A DNA stretch of 64,000 nt, from NCBI GenBank assembly GCA_039720395.1, contig CM077821.1, forward strand, positions 372,001 through 436,000, in the 5' to 3' direction. Shown here piece after piece: positions 45,661 to 56,779 of the stretch. The position numbers and the translations under genes were made by a program. Below the pieces are notes generated by a model that saw only the letters and a program-made list of their open reading frames with translations, was not told where the DNA came from and did not search any database. The stretch comes from Liquidambar formosana. Lineage: Eukaryota > Streptophyta > Magnoliopsida > Saxifragales > Altingiaceae. Numbering within the stretch: the first letter of the stretch is position 1; every line of letters begins with the position of its first letter.

Positions 45661-47254
45661 TACCTCGATTTGACTAGCTAATTTCGATTAATTGCCAATT
45701 CACTTAAAGCAATCCTAGCCAATTAATTACAATTGTGCAATGGGTGCAGTTACTTTCCAGGTTTTAACTTACACCTAGTGTTAGTAAATATTCATTTGGA
45801 GCCGTAGTGAGCTAAGTCTTGAACTAGGTCCTTTGATTCAAATTTCAATGTACCACACACAGAGAGTACAAACAATTTTCTAGGTTCTGGTCTGGGTTGC
45901 GCGTTAAATGGTCATGTACACGTATCTTGTATCATGATTATTTTTAGAGAATAGCCAATTTTCTCATAGTAGCAACCCCACTACTATACTCACTTAGGTG
46001 AGGCCTCCAAGGGTAATCTGTGATCAACAACCCGTAAAATATATTTTTGCCTTGGACTCATCCAAAGCTTAACTCTTCCTAAACCATCACAGTTTTGAGC
46101 ATTATCATTATAGGTGAGAGACCAAGAATACCCTCAAAATATTTTAGTGCTCCTACTAGTCACCCACAGTTTCGTTTTTAGCCATTGAACCCCCTTCATG
46201 GGATCTCCAATCACAAAGGTTGGGTGTCCACTGCGATGACTTATTTTATAGGCTTTAGTCCCATTCCCCTCGATGATTTGGATTTAGCCTACGCGCTAAT
46301 CTTGAGGCAATCACTCAATAAGAGTTACGGAGTATATCAATTTTATAATGCCTCCTTTATTTATTTATTTATTTATTTATTTTTAAATATGGCTTTTAGC
46401 AGTATTTTATGCACCATATTGTGTATTTCAAATATGGTATATGTATGGTATAATTCTTAACACTGTATGTGCTTTTCACTTATGTTTTCTCAATACAGAT
46501 GATTCTGTATAAAATATTAACATGAGTATATCATGAATTTATGTTATATATCTTGCTGGATTCATGTCAATAATTTATAAAGCAGTCTCACCATACAAGC
46601 AAGATAACATCAATATCATTCACCATCACATTTGTGAAATATTTTATTTCATTATTTTCATTTCTATGAGAAATTGAAAATACTAACATAATGCAAAATT
46701 ATTTACTAGCATTTCCAATGTTAATACCTTTATGTTACATGCTGAAAATAGCATTAAGGCAACTTTACAACATACAAGATTGACAAAATATCATTCATTT
46801 CTTGTTTTTTCTTTTTTTAAATTCACCGTTATAATCTCAAATTGTGCATCCCCACAATTTTTCTTATAAATATTGTCAATCACTAAATTAGCACGTGATA
46901 TCCAAACAATTTGCATTCATATTGAACCACGTATATAAAATAATAATTCCACATGGAAATGATTTATAATATGCAACAAAGTACATCATCTAATTATCAC
47001 CCCCACATTATAACAATTTTTGTTAAATGCCACAATAATGAACATTGTTCAATAGAACCCCACGTACATTGAAATAATATTCATAATATTCCACAATCAG
47101 GATTGTTTTATGACAACTCATAAAAATTATTTTATTTTCATTTCAATTTTATGGTATAGGCTAACATGTAATATAATCACAAAATATCATGTGATTTCAT
47201 CCAAAGTGCATATTGATTTCAACATTTTATTTTATTTTATTTAAATACAAGGAT
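45661..47254. other. AT-rich intergenic DNA
   Basis: No gene recognised. It includes a (TTTA)n run at about 46350-46386. 46500-47240 is a very AT-rich stretch with a repetitive feel (many 'acatcaatatca', 'cacaatt' words) and no clear repeat period. Confidence 0.4.
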
Positions 47255-47472
47255 GAAACGGGCTGCATAACTATCGTAAGTCCAACAAGTGTGCTGATAT
47301 CATAGCTAGGATAGGAGCAATTTTTGGTTTTATTTGTACTGTTTTTGATGCTCCACCTATTTGGATGGTTGAGCAGCTTGAAATTGATGCCAAAGGGTCT
47401 TCTTACCCTCGTGATGTATTAAACTCTTCTACTTAATTTATATTACTTCCAGTTTACCAAAAAAAAAAATTT
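47255..47472 (+). pseudogene. LINE 3' fragment (RNase H C-terminus and tail)
   Basis: The plus-strand frame reads CHNYRKSNKCADIIARIGA, then FDAPPIWMVEQLEIDAKGSSYPR and a TAA near 47437. This is the standard C-terminal end of the RNase H domain in plant LINEs (CHxxREANKCADxLA...FDxPP). A short 3' UTR and an A-run (47459-47469) follow. Everything upstream is truncated. Confidence 0.75.
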
Positions 47473-48059
47473 AAAAGCTGCTTCACAGCTAAAACCCTGG
47501 GAGTCCACGTGTCCCCCGACCACTCGCGCTACACGGTTTTCTACGAAGTTCAACCACCCATCAACAAAATAAAATTTTATACTAAGCCCCATATGTCTTA
47601 AAATGCTTTTCTATATTATGTTGTTTAATCATGCAAGTAGAGATAATTAAACAATCACATGAATTCATGCTGAAGAAATCATTACTGTCTACAAAAGTGA
47701 AATTTAAAGGCCGATTAATTTATATACTTAATCAAAAGCAAAGCAAGGTGCCAGCCTGCCAGGCCACTTGCTTGGTCTCGTGTTCTGCCCATTTCACAAA
47801 CTGAGCCAGCGTAGAACATGTGATCATCATATTCTTGTTTTTATTCGTGAGCATGTACAGTATATTGGTGTGCATATTGAAACAAAAGCATTTAGATGAA
47901 TTGAAATTTTGGCGGCATCCAAATTGTAAGTCGGCGTAGCCAGAATAGACAATTCAGAAATAACATGTACAGGTTCATCCAGAGGCCGGTTTCAACAAGC
48001 AATATAAATTTAACTAGAATACTCTTGCTATCTTTTGGCACTACTTTCCAATGTGTTAA
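47473..48059. other. Intergenic DNA
   Basis: No gene or clear repeat seen. Confidence 0.35.
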
Positions 48060-48706
48060 AACTAAATTTATAGAAATTCCTATCTACATATTTTCTCTAA
48101 GATTGTTGAAGTAAATTCTATAAACTTTAGTAATAACAAATAATATGAAATAACAATAAACCAAATATTTATGTCATCATAAAAGAGTAGAAATAACCTG
48201 TGTGGATCAAGGCACGCGTGTAGTGCTATCCTTAGAGAAAATATGCCCTCGTTTACGCTGGATTTGAATGATGTTTCTCTCCTAAAATACAATGATCTTT
48301 CAGATAGTCTTGTATGCAACTAAGACTTCCCACAAACCTTAAATTACCTAATGCTCAATGAAAATATATACCTTAATGAAAATAGAAAAACTCATGAATG
48401 AGTGATGGAAATATGAGACAAGAGAACTAGCTTAACTATATATTCTCTGCCTTCTCCCTCTTCTCTCATCTGCAATATGTTTATAGAGATGTGTAATAAG
48501 AAAGTGCTGAATGGTTATATGATGAGAGGTGGGTTGGGCATGTGCCGTGGTGAGCAGGCCATGTGCCGTGGTGAGTTGGCCATGTGCTCAACTGTTGAAT
48601 GCAAATGAAAATGATGCAAATTAATAAAATGTAAAGTGAGCATGCCATCTATTAATATAATTAAAAGTGTAATGATGATGTTTTTATTTTTAAATTATAT
48701 TCAACA
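48060..48706 (-). repeat. Possible solo LTR (Copia-like)
   Basis: On the minus strand the segment starts TGTTGAATATAATTTAAAAA, a start typical of plant Copia LTRs. It runs through promoter-like A/T boxes and a small tandem GGCCATGTG(CCGTGGTGAG) repeat (48536-48590). The opposite end and a target duplication were not found, so the left boundary is a guess. Confidence 0.25.
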
Positions 48707-48742
48707 CAAAAACTAGCAATAATTGCAAACTACAGGACGAGG

Positions 48743-48847
48743 TTATAAAACCTCAACCGGAGCCTCGAAGTCTAGGCCGGTAATTGTCTTCTTTTGCTCA
48801 TAGGCCCAAATCAAGAGCTCACTGCTCCCCACAACTGCACCCGCTTC
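48743..48847 (-). pseudogene. Orphan terminal exon-like fragment
   Basis: On the minus strand, an acceptor-like TTTTGTAG is followed by 34 codons (EAGAVVGSSELLIWAYEQKK...) and TAA at 48743-48745, in phase 0. The sequence looks like real protein rather than random codons, and the base composition is GC-richer than its surroundings. I do not recognise the parent gene and see no upstream exon; it may be a captured or relict gene fragment. Confidence 0.3.
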
Positions 48848-49556
48848 CTACAAAACATTGATTCAAAAATCAAACCAACAATACAAAAAAGGTTCTTGTA
48901 AATAAAATAGAGCTGGAGCCTGTGCCTAGTGTAAGTAATCAGACAAATGCAATCCCACATGCTAAGTGAATCACCACAAAAGTCAATCCCACATATCAAG
49001 GATTGCACATGCCGAGTGAATCACCACCAACTGTACATATCTTCTTTCCTTAAAATTGGAGATTAGCTGTCTTTGACCTTTCTTTATAGGTTGACAGGTT
49101 GTCCATTATTTCCCACAAATAAATGTATACATTGTAAAGCAAATCAATAAGATAATATCCTTTTCTTGAATCTACTGTTACCACTTTTACCTGGCATAAA
49201 GAGACACTGTCATGTATAGTTTGTGAATTTACCTAAGATAATACTTGCGACCTTAGGTTCTGCCACCACATACATTTATATTAAGCCATTAATTGGAAAC
49301 CAGACCATAGTAAATTTCTAGAACAACTTGTGGACCATCAAGGCTATACTATAAAATTATAAATATCATACTCCTGTATATATAGCTACTTTATCAATGC
49401 ACTAAAAATAGGTACTGAGGTTCTATATTGTTTGCATGTACTCCTCATATATGACTCACCAGCTTGAAGTTCATTAACTTGCGGATATCTGGGAAAGTAA
49501 AATTGCGCTTTGATATATGCTGTAGTTGAGAATGACAAACTTGAAATAAAATGCAT
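48848..49556. other. Intergenic DNA
   Basis: No gene recognised. Confidence 0.35.
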
Positions 49557-50749
49557 TGAGTGTAAGGATAGTGAAGTTTATTCAAAGCATTTCAATCATG
49601 TAGGTGCAATGAAAGATGGCATTGTCTTGGAACTAATGGTTTACCATTATAGGTAACAACAGTTTACCTTATGGGCTGCAAATACAGGATGTTGATCGAT
49701 CTAGCTGTTGGCACAAAACAGAGCATTCATTGTGCTAAATTGCCCACTAAATGTCATCATAAGTTTGTAACAGGTTTGATTTGTTTAAGAAGGAGAGTTG
49801 CATGGAGTGAGAAATTGGTAAGAAGGTTTAGATGATGAGTAACCTTAATTTGAATGGGAAGCATAAGGGAATATGGTTAGTGGATCTTTAGTTTCACAAC
49901 TGAAGGCAAACCTATCGTAAAATTTTATACGGTGCCATTAGAACTGCCTACAACAGAACAAAAAAAGTAATCTATAAGTGATTAGTAATATTATCTGGTG
50001 GAATAGGAATCTGTAATAAATTAAAAAATGATGTGAAATATTAGTCTTGGAATAAAATTAATGTTAGGGCTTGTTTGGTATTAGACTTTACGCATTTATG
50101 GGGTCTTGTTTGGTATCAGCTTATCAGGCTTGGCTTTAAGCCTTTTAAATTAGGCCCTAGACCGATTATGCTTTATTAATTAACACCACCTTTGTGCATT
50201 CTTCCCTTTTTTTTTTCTTTTTTCTTTTTTTTTTTAATTTGTGAAAATGTAAGCCTGGTTTCCGCATTAGTAGTGTATTAGATTGGTTATTTTGAAATGC
50301 TTATATAATTTTATCAAGCATCAATTTCGGCTTGAGTCAAGATAGTCATGCTAATTTCAGGAGTTGATCCTGTTGAGCCCAAACAAATGAGCCATGAGCT
50401 AATCAATAATTTATTAGAGTAGGTGGTAGGTCATTTTCTTATCGGGTTTCTTTTTCCAAAGGGAAAATGCCAAGAATCTGGGGACCTCCAAAAAAAAAAA
50501 ATTTTGCTAGGAAGTCAGGAATCTATATTTTAGGCTTTGCCTTGGATTTCTTGACTATGATAATTTATTAATTTCATTAGTTGATCCTACTGAGCTCAAA
50601 CAAATGAGCCATGGGCTAATCAATCATTTATTAGAGTAGGTGGTTGGTCATTTTCTTCTCGAGCTTCTTTTTCCAAATGGAAAATGCTAGGAACCTACAG
50701 ACCCAAAAAGAAAAAGCAGGAAGTCAGGAATCTGTATTTTAAATAAAAA
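49557..50749. repeat. TNL-flank copy with internal repeat
   Basis: 49557-50060 matches 38155-38540 (GTAAGGATAGTGAAGTTTATTC...). 50090-50745 matches 5947-6330, with the GTTGATCCT...TTATTAGAGTAGGTGGT...CAGGAATCT module present twice in tandem (50330-50550 and 50575-50740). No gene. Confidence 0.75.
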
Positions 50750-51378
50750 GATAAATTACATTAAGAATCCTCTAAAATCTGATAATTACAAATACATCCC
50801 CTCATGTTTCTGAAATTACATTAAGACCCCTACTTTACAAAATAAACTACAAAAAGACCCCTCCTTCTAACCTCCATCCTTTAATCCGTTAAATCACTCT
50901 CAATTTTTTTTTCAAAATACCCTAATTACCCTTATTGGATGACAATTTCCATGTTAAATGCATTAACTCATCAGTCCAACACATTCATCTAGCACATTTA
51001 AATTTTTTTAAATTGATAAACAACTAAAAGATAATATATATATATATATATATATGGGTTTTCTTAACGTGTGCCCTTCATTAAGCTGCAATTAATAAAC
51101 CAATAAGTACATGAAAAAATGTGTTTTCACAATTTTGTAAGCATTTTTACATTTTTCCAAGCAACTTTCATCATTTACAATGCATTTTCATCATTTCTAA
51201 TGCAATAATTGGGCTATTAATTGAACATGATTTAACGGATTAATGGACGGAAGTTAGAGGGAAGGGTCTCTTTGTAGTTTATTTTGTAAAGTAAGGGGTG
51301 TCAGTGTAATTTCAAAAACGTGAAGGGGTGTATCTGTAATAATCAAATTCTAGAGAAGGTCTTAATGTAATTTACCCT
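50750..51378. mobile_element. Mutator-type foldback MITE
   Basis: Arms of about 130 bp (TAAATTACATTAAGA...CCCC) are inverted at the right end (TCTTAATGTAATTTACCC). The 9-bp duplication AAATAAAAA occurs at 50741-50749 and 51379-51387. The centre holds a (TA)n tract (51031-51056). No ORF of interest. Confidence 0.85.
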
Positions 51379-51474
51379 AAATAAAAATACCAATCTTACC
51401 ATTCGTGGTGTAGGGGTGGGCGGTGGCTGCACGGTTGTCTCTTTAAAAAAATAATAATAATTAAATAAAAACAA

Positions 51475-51689
51475 TTTTTTTTTTTTTTTTTGGTTGATAT
51501 CAGGAGATTCCAAATGTTTTGCACCTGATTAATCCCCCTGGGTACATGCGGTCCCCCTGTCCCACATACACCAGGCAATTACAGGACCAAAATCCATAGG
51601 GGTACCTTGAGGGGGAGTGGTGGGAATGGAACCCAAGACCTCTTGCATAGCAAGAAAGCCTTGGACCATCCGGTCCACCCCTCAAGGGT
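51475..51689 (-). mobile_element. SINE with perfect 15-bp target duplication
   Basis: The 215-bp insert has a tRNA-like head on the minus strand (GGATGGTCCAAGGC... then B-box-like GGGTTCCATTCCC) and a poly-A tail (T-run at 51475-51490). ATTAAATAAAAACAA flanks it at 51460-51474 and 51690-51704. The empty site survives once in the paralogous block at 6666-6680, proving the boundaries. Confidence 0.92.
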
Positions 51690-51704
51690 ATTAAATAAAA
51701 ACAA

Positions 51705-53160
51705 CTTGCATTGCTTGATCATTTTTGGTGGAATTCTATGGCAGAACATACTTTGTTTGAAAGAAGACTTGTGGTATTTTAATAAAATATTGTATTATAA
51801 CTATGAGTGAATTTTTCATTTGACCATTATACATGTGACCATTAAGGTGCATTAAAGTGGTGGGTATCCGTTGAGGGCTTGAGGCTATCTAACTAGCCTT
51901 TGCCGGATGAAACTTATCATTTGCTCCTACTTGTTATGTGCATGCACTATATAAACACAGTATATATTTCATCCTCATTACATATATACACTTTTATTTA
52001 TTTATTTATTTATTTTGGGTAACATGGTAAGAAATTTCATTACAACATTCATACACTGATCCCTAAGAATCAAACCTACAACCTCCTTCTGCATAAGGGG
52101 GAGAAGTGCCATTAGACCATAAGGCTATCTTTACGATTTGGATAAATTTTTTTTCTTCATTTTTGACAGTCAATAGAATTTACCCATATCCTTAGTTCTC
52201 CTAATACCAACAAATGAGTATTAATATTTTTCTATAAGTTTGAATTTGAAATCACTCACTCAATAAGTAAAAAAAATACCACTAAACTATTATGTCATTG
52301 GTTATGGTTTCGATAATTTGATCACACCCTTTTAATGATGTTGACAACCTTTGTACTTTACTAGCCTATTGGGCTATTGGATTGCAGCTTTTTGGGCTTT
52401 GCGACTGAAGTTGTGGGGTGCAATGGGCTGTAGCCTTAGGCTTAAGCAATGCAACCTCGGTTCCTTTGTGTATTATGGAAAACTTGATTAAGCTCCCGGA
52501 GAATGGTTTAAATGCTATTTTCCATTAGCAAAAGTTAGGGTTGTTAGATATTGACGCGGGATTGAATTTCGGATGAGGTTAATTAGTACCTCAATTTGGC
52601 TCATGAACATGCTTGAGGTTGATCGAACATGAACCAAGCTTGAATATTGGGTCGATCTTGGGATTGACTGGAAAATTAACAAAGACACTTTAACTAATCA
52701 AAACAAATTACGGCAAAAAACTAGGATCGAAAAACTTAGGATCTATTTGGGCGTGGAAATCAAACAAGTTAATATATTTTAACTAGTAATGGAGGCATAT
52801 ATTAGTTACCTTGAATGAAAGCATTTAAGAGAATGTTTGGTCATCATCACAAATGAGAGTGGAACTTCAAAATAGTGACATTCATGAATTTCTAAAAATC
52901 GATCTTGTAACATTAACAAAATAGTGAAGGTTCCAATTTTTAAACATAACCTCATTCAACCTGATGGATTCATACCTTTAATATTATGTAAAATGTTAAA
53001 ATACATTATATATAATTGTTTAATTTCCATTTGGACAACCAAACAGGCCTTTAATTTATAGTGTTGTGTGGCAAGATCAAAATGAACTTGGGAAAAATCA
53101 GGTGCACTAGGATGCTCTATATTCACTTTTCCTCTCCCACTATTCACCTTCCTATGTTTC
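51705..53160. repeat. Segmental duplication, right partner (first part)
   Basis: It matches about 6670-8425 and then 10155-10318: GAACATACTTTGT, GTGGTGGGTATCCGTTGAGG, CCTCAATTTGGCTCATGAAC, GATCTTGTAACAT, AGGTGCACTAGGATGCTC. The left partner's LINE is absent here. It ends at the target duplication of the gag-only element. Confidence 0.85.
52015..52130 (-). mobile_element. SINE, paralogous copy of that at 6978-7115
   Basis: It shares the B-box-like region and the GGTAAGAAATTTCATTACA segment with the left partner. Diverged, with approximate ends. Confidence 0.4.
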
Positions 53161-53991
53161 TGTTCGCACTAAAAGTGGTCTTCCTAGGTCGATGGATTTT
53201 GCGGGCATGCCAGGGCCAAATTCAGCCCAAAAGTTGTGCGTTCACAACCCCTTACGATTTGAGAATGGATTGATAGGCGATTGCGAAAGGAAAAGGGGTT
53301 CTTCCTTTTAAGTTCTAGCGTGAATGACAAAAAAGAAACAAAAGAACACGTGAGCATAAAACTGAAATTACAAGAGAAGGAATACGTTACCAAACATAAT
53401 TTGGAAAGGCAATCCACAAAGCTTGAAATTCACACGAACTAAGAACAAGTAACATGAAAGTGTTTGCAAGATTGAAAGTAACCGATTACAAGAAGAAGTT
53501 TGAAAGCTGGTCTAATTAAATCTACTCCTATGTTTTGAAAGATCCTGAGAAGGATTGATGGTTGAGGAACCCCTCTTTAGTCTTCATTTCTGCACTTTAT
53601 AGTGGGCTGACTTTTCTTTAACTGCCTGGAAGTTAACCTCCCTCAACTGCTATGGCGGTTACTCCATTTTCTGCAGAAAAAAAACCAGCCTCCATTGCCC
53701 ACGTTTGTAGCTTCTCTATGCTCCATATTCACCCCATGATTGTAGCCACCATTCACAACTTCCTCAACTGCTTACTCCCATTAGCAACAGCCCCTGTTTT
53801 CTAGCCCATGATCTGTTTTTCCCCCACGTTTTGCAGCAGCAGCAGTTACAAACCAGCAAATTCAGTAAGTGCACATTTCTTGCCACTTGTCATCTGGTTA
53901 TAGGCTAAAGTTTCCAGCCAATAAACTCCTCCTACTAGCCATATGGAGCAATCCCAAAGTCTCCTACCAAAATTCAATTTTAACGGAAACA
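53161..53991 (-). repeat. 3' LTR of the gag-only element
   Basis: 831 bp. The first 80 bases and the last 350 or so match the right LTR closely. The middle (about 53240-53640) is much more different than the rest and contains a longer A-rich stretch absent from the other LTR. Confidence 0.85.
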
Positions 53992-54003
53992 CTTTGCCCC
54001 CTC
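53992..54003 (-). other. Polypurine tract of the gag-only element
   Basis: The minus strand reads GAGGGGGCAAAG directly before the 3' LTR. Confidence 0.8.
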
Positions 54004-54119
54004 ATCATCTATTTTTGAAAAAGGTTTGAAATGATAGATGATGAACACCCCCTGGTGCATGGCCTGACAACAATAAATTAGAGTCATTTTCGTCGGCCTG
54101 TAAAAACAAAGATACTACA

Positions 54120-54450
54120 ATGAATCCTTCAGTCTCTAAGACCGAAGATACATTATGCCCACTTCCTTTGGCCTGAGATTGTTTCTATAGTAATCTGATA
54201 ATTCTTCGGTCTTAAAGACCGAAGTAACATTTTTTGGTCTCTCTCAAGCCTTTGTGATTCCCCTTTCAAACAGAACTATTCGGTCAAAATGACCGTTTTG
54301 GCCATTTCCATTGGCCGGTAATATTCTGACTTCTCAATCAACCATCTCATTTTTATCATATCCTGATGGCCTCCACAAGTCCAAAATAAATGATTATTTC
54401 CATAAGTGCTTGTAAAACCATCGGCCTTACAAACCGAAGATTGCATTTTA
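54120..54450. repeat. Cluster of short ACCGAA-type hairpins
   Basis: Several inverted repeats share a CTTCGGTC/GACCGAAG core. There is a perfect one with 10-bp arms at 54204-54224, an imperfect one at about 54128-54147, and CGGTC-AAAAT-GACCG at 54281-54295, plus further 'ggcc' and 'accgaag' words to 54440. They lie in the 3' untranslated part of the element, between gag and the PPT. Confidence 0.7.
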
Positions 54451-54452
54451 TC

Positions 54453-56744
54453 TTAATCAACCAACATTTGTACATCAGTCTGAGATATTTTTTGCCTAAG
54501 CATATTTGATACAAGCTCCATAGTGAATTGACCACTTGGCCTTGGATTTTCCTCAAACAGTAAGTTCAAGGTTTCCTCCATAGGCCATACTTCTTTCCCT
54601 TTTATCCTTCCAATTGTCTGGTTCATAGAAATTGACAAAATTTTCCTTCGGCCTTGAGTTTCCAAGCCGTTATAACCATTAGGCCAACTATTTTTCATGC
54701 CCACTCCCCCCTGGGAAGCCTTAATCTGAGATTGGCCAGTCTGGTTAATTTTAGGCTTGTGAACAAATTTTTTATTTTCATGCCCAGAAATCATCAACGG
54801 CTTGAAATTCCTTAAATCAGCCAAGGCAACATTCACTTCTAGAAAAGGATCTGAAGTTATTACCATATCATCTTTCTTTTCTGGAAACTTCAACATCCCA
54901 CAATTAATACCATCTTGAACAAGATTCCGAAACACTACACAGTTGTTGGTAGTATGAGATTTCACCCCATGCCATTTACAGTAATGTTCGGCTTCTTTGG
55001 TTGGAACTTTATGCCCTTCCAAAACTCTAAGGTATTTTCCTGCCAACAAATGATCAAAAATATCACTTGCCTTTGAAATATCAAAGGTGTACCTTTTTCC
55101 AATCTCCATTGGGTTCCTCCTGGCCGTTGTTGTTGCTGGCGGAGGCACCTCAACGTCCTTTCTTTGCAAAGCTGGGCATATCATCGGCCTCTGGCCAATG
55201 ATTTCTGCAAGATCAATCTCATAGTTGGGATCCTGAAAATAAGTTCCATATGAAGAGCTGTTACATTGATCAACCTCTTTTAATAATCTTTCATACCTTG
55301 AGGCTCTAGTTGATAACTCAAACAAATCCTCAAATTCAACACCCTCAAATTTCTTTCTTAACTCAAAGTTCAGGCCGTTCTGAGCCAGCCTAACAAATTC
55401 AGGCTCTGGTAATGGTATCATACATTTTGTTCTAGCCCTCTTGAAACGAGAAATATACTGCTCTGATGTTTCCTCAGGCATTTGCCTAAACCTAGACAAA
55501 TCTGCCATAGTCACCTCAGGTTCAGATCGATAGAATTGCATATGAAAACTCTCCTCCATATCTCCCCAAGAGTGAATAGAATTTGGAGGCAAGTTAATGT
55601 ACCAAACAAAAGCAAGGCCAGTCAGGGAATTTCCAAACAGCCTGAGTTTATAAAACTCATTGTTTGCTAACTCTCCGCATTGAATTGTAAATCTGCCAAT
55701 GTGTTCAACAATAGAACGACGTTCTTCTCCAGAGAATAAGGAAAAATCAGGACATCTAAAGCCTCTGGGAAATTCATTACATTGGTCTATCCATTCCGGA
55801 TAAGGCTTTCTATACATTGGCCTACGAATTCTTCTATTTGGATGATGGCCAACATATTGCTTGATCATATTCATAACTTCATTTCGGTCAGGCCGACCGT
55901 TCTGAGGATTTCCATAATTTCTTTGGCCATGCCTTTGGCCTGCATATTCAACAATAGGCATATTGTAATTATCAGAAACTGGTTCTTGTGGCCTAAAATG
56001 GCCACTGTTTAGTACAACATTAGAAAACTGCCTATTGTCTCGGCCTACAGTAGAGTCTAGTGGAGTCTGAACTCTATATGGCCTGGGCTCATTTTCAAAC
56101 AGAGGGTTTGTCACCCTTTCAACAACTTCTTTCCCCTTGGGAATTTGAACAATTGAAGAACTTTGGTCGTTTGATCGGCCTATAGTTTCTTGGCCGATGG
56201 AAACATCATTTTTCTTGCCCCCTCCCCCCTGGGAAATCTCAGTCACTGGTTGGTCTACTTGACCAGCCCTAAAAGGTGGCGGCACATAAACTTCATCAGG
56301 CCGTGGAAGTGATGACCCGAAAGAAGGATTGACAACATTCACCCCACTCGCCTTCTCTTGGCTTGAGTCCGTAAGACTCTTGCTTAATTTTTCTTTGTCT
56401 AGGAGTGCTTAAATGGCATTGGTCAGCAAACCCAGTGCCGACTCAGTTTTAGACGCTGAAACTTCACTTCTTTTGGCAGATTCTGTAATTGAAATCACAA
56501 GGCCTTGCATGGCCTCAGACAATTGACGAAGAGCTCCAGTTTGCTCATCAGAATTTTTCTTAACTGTGATCACAAGGCCTTGCATGGCCTCGGACAAATC
56601 CCTGGACATATCCTTGATGGAATTGTCCAACCGTTCCAACATAGAGAACTCCCTAACAGGGACATCCTCAAGTGAGCCTTCCTCCTCAGAAAGTTGTTGT
56701 CCTTCTAAGGTGCTTCCAGTCGCGCGAGTGTTTCTTTTCGACAT
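54453..56744 (-). pseudogene. Gypsy-type gag of the TR-GAG element
   Basis: The start is the ATG at 56742-56744 (MSKRNTRATG). The N-terminus is coiled-coil-like, with a repeated LSEAMQGLVI segment. An in-frame TAA at 56409-56411 interrupts the frame. It then runs open for 629 codons. Features: Pro/Asn-rich linker; Retrotrans_gag core (PDFSLFSGEERRSIVEHIGRF, AFVWYINLPPNSIHSWGDME, FHMQFYRSEPEVTMADLSRF, YISRFKRARTKC); and a CxxH...HxxxxC knuckle-like CKWHGVKSHTTNNC typical of Tat/Ogre-related gags. It ends in a normal stop at 54453 and no pol follows. After the TAA the first available Met is far downstream, so the frame was probably continuous before mutation. Confidence 0.88.
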
Positions 56745-56756
56745 TGACACCTACGG

Positions 56757-56777
56757 TCCCACCGGGGGTGCCAAAAT
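56757..56777 (-). other. Primer-binding site of the gag-only element
   Basis: Two bases inside the 5' LTR, the minus strand reads TTTTGGCACCCCCGGTGGGAC. TGG followed by a GC-rich 15-mer is the expected complement of a tRNA 3' end; the specific tRNA was not identified. Confidence 0.65.
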
Positions 56778-56779
56778 GG

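Noticed and set aside
51590..51680. tRNA gene suggested by the B-box-like sequence
   Set aside because: No cloverleaf closes around it; poly-A tail and target duplication show it is a SINE. The same applies to 5508-5699 and 6978-7115.
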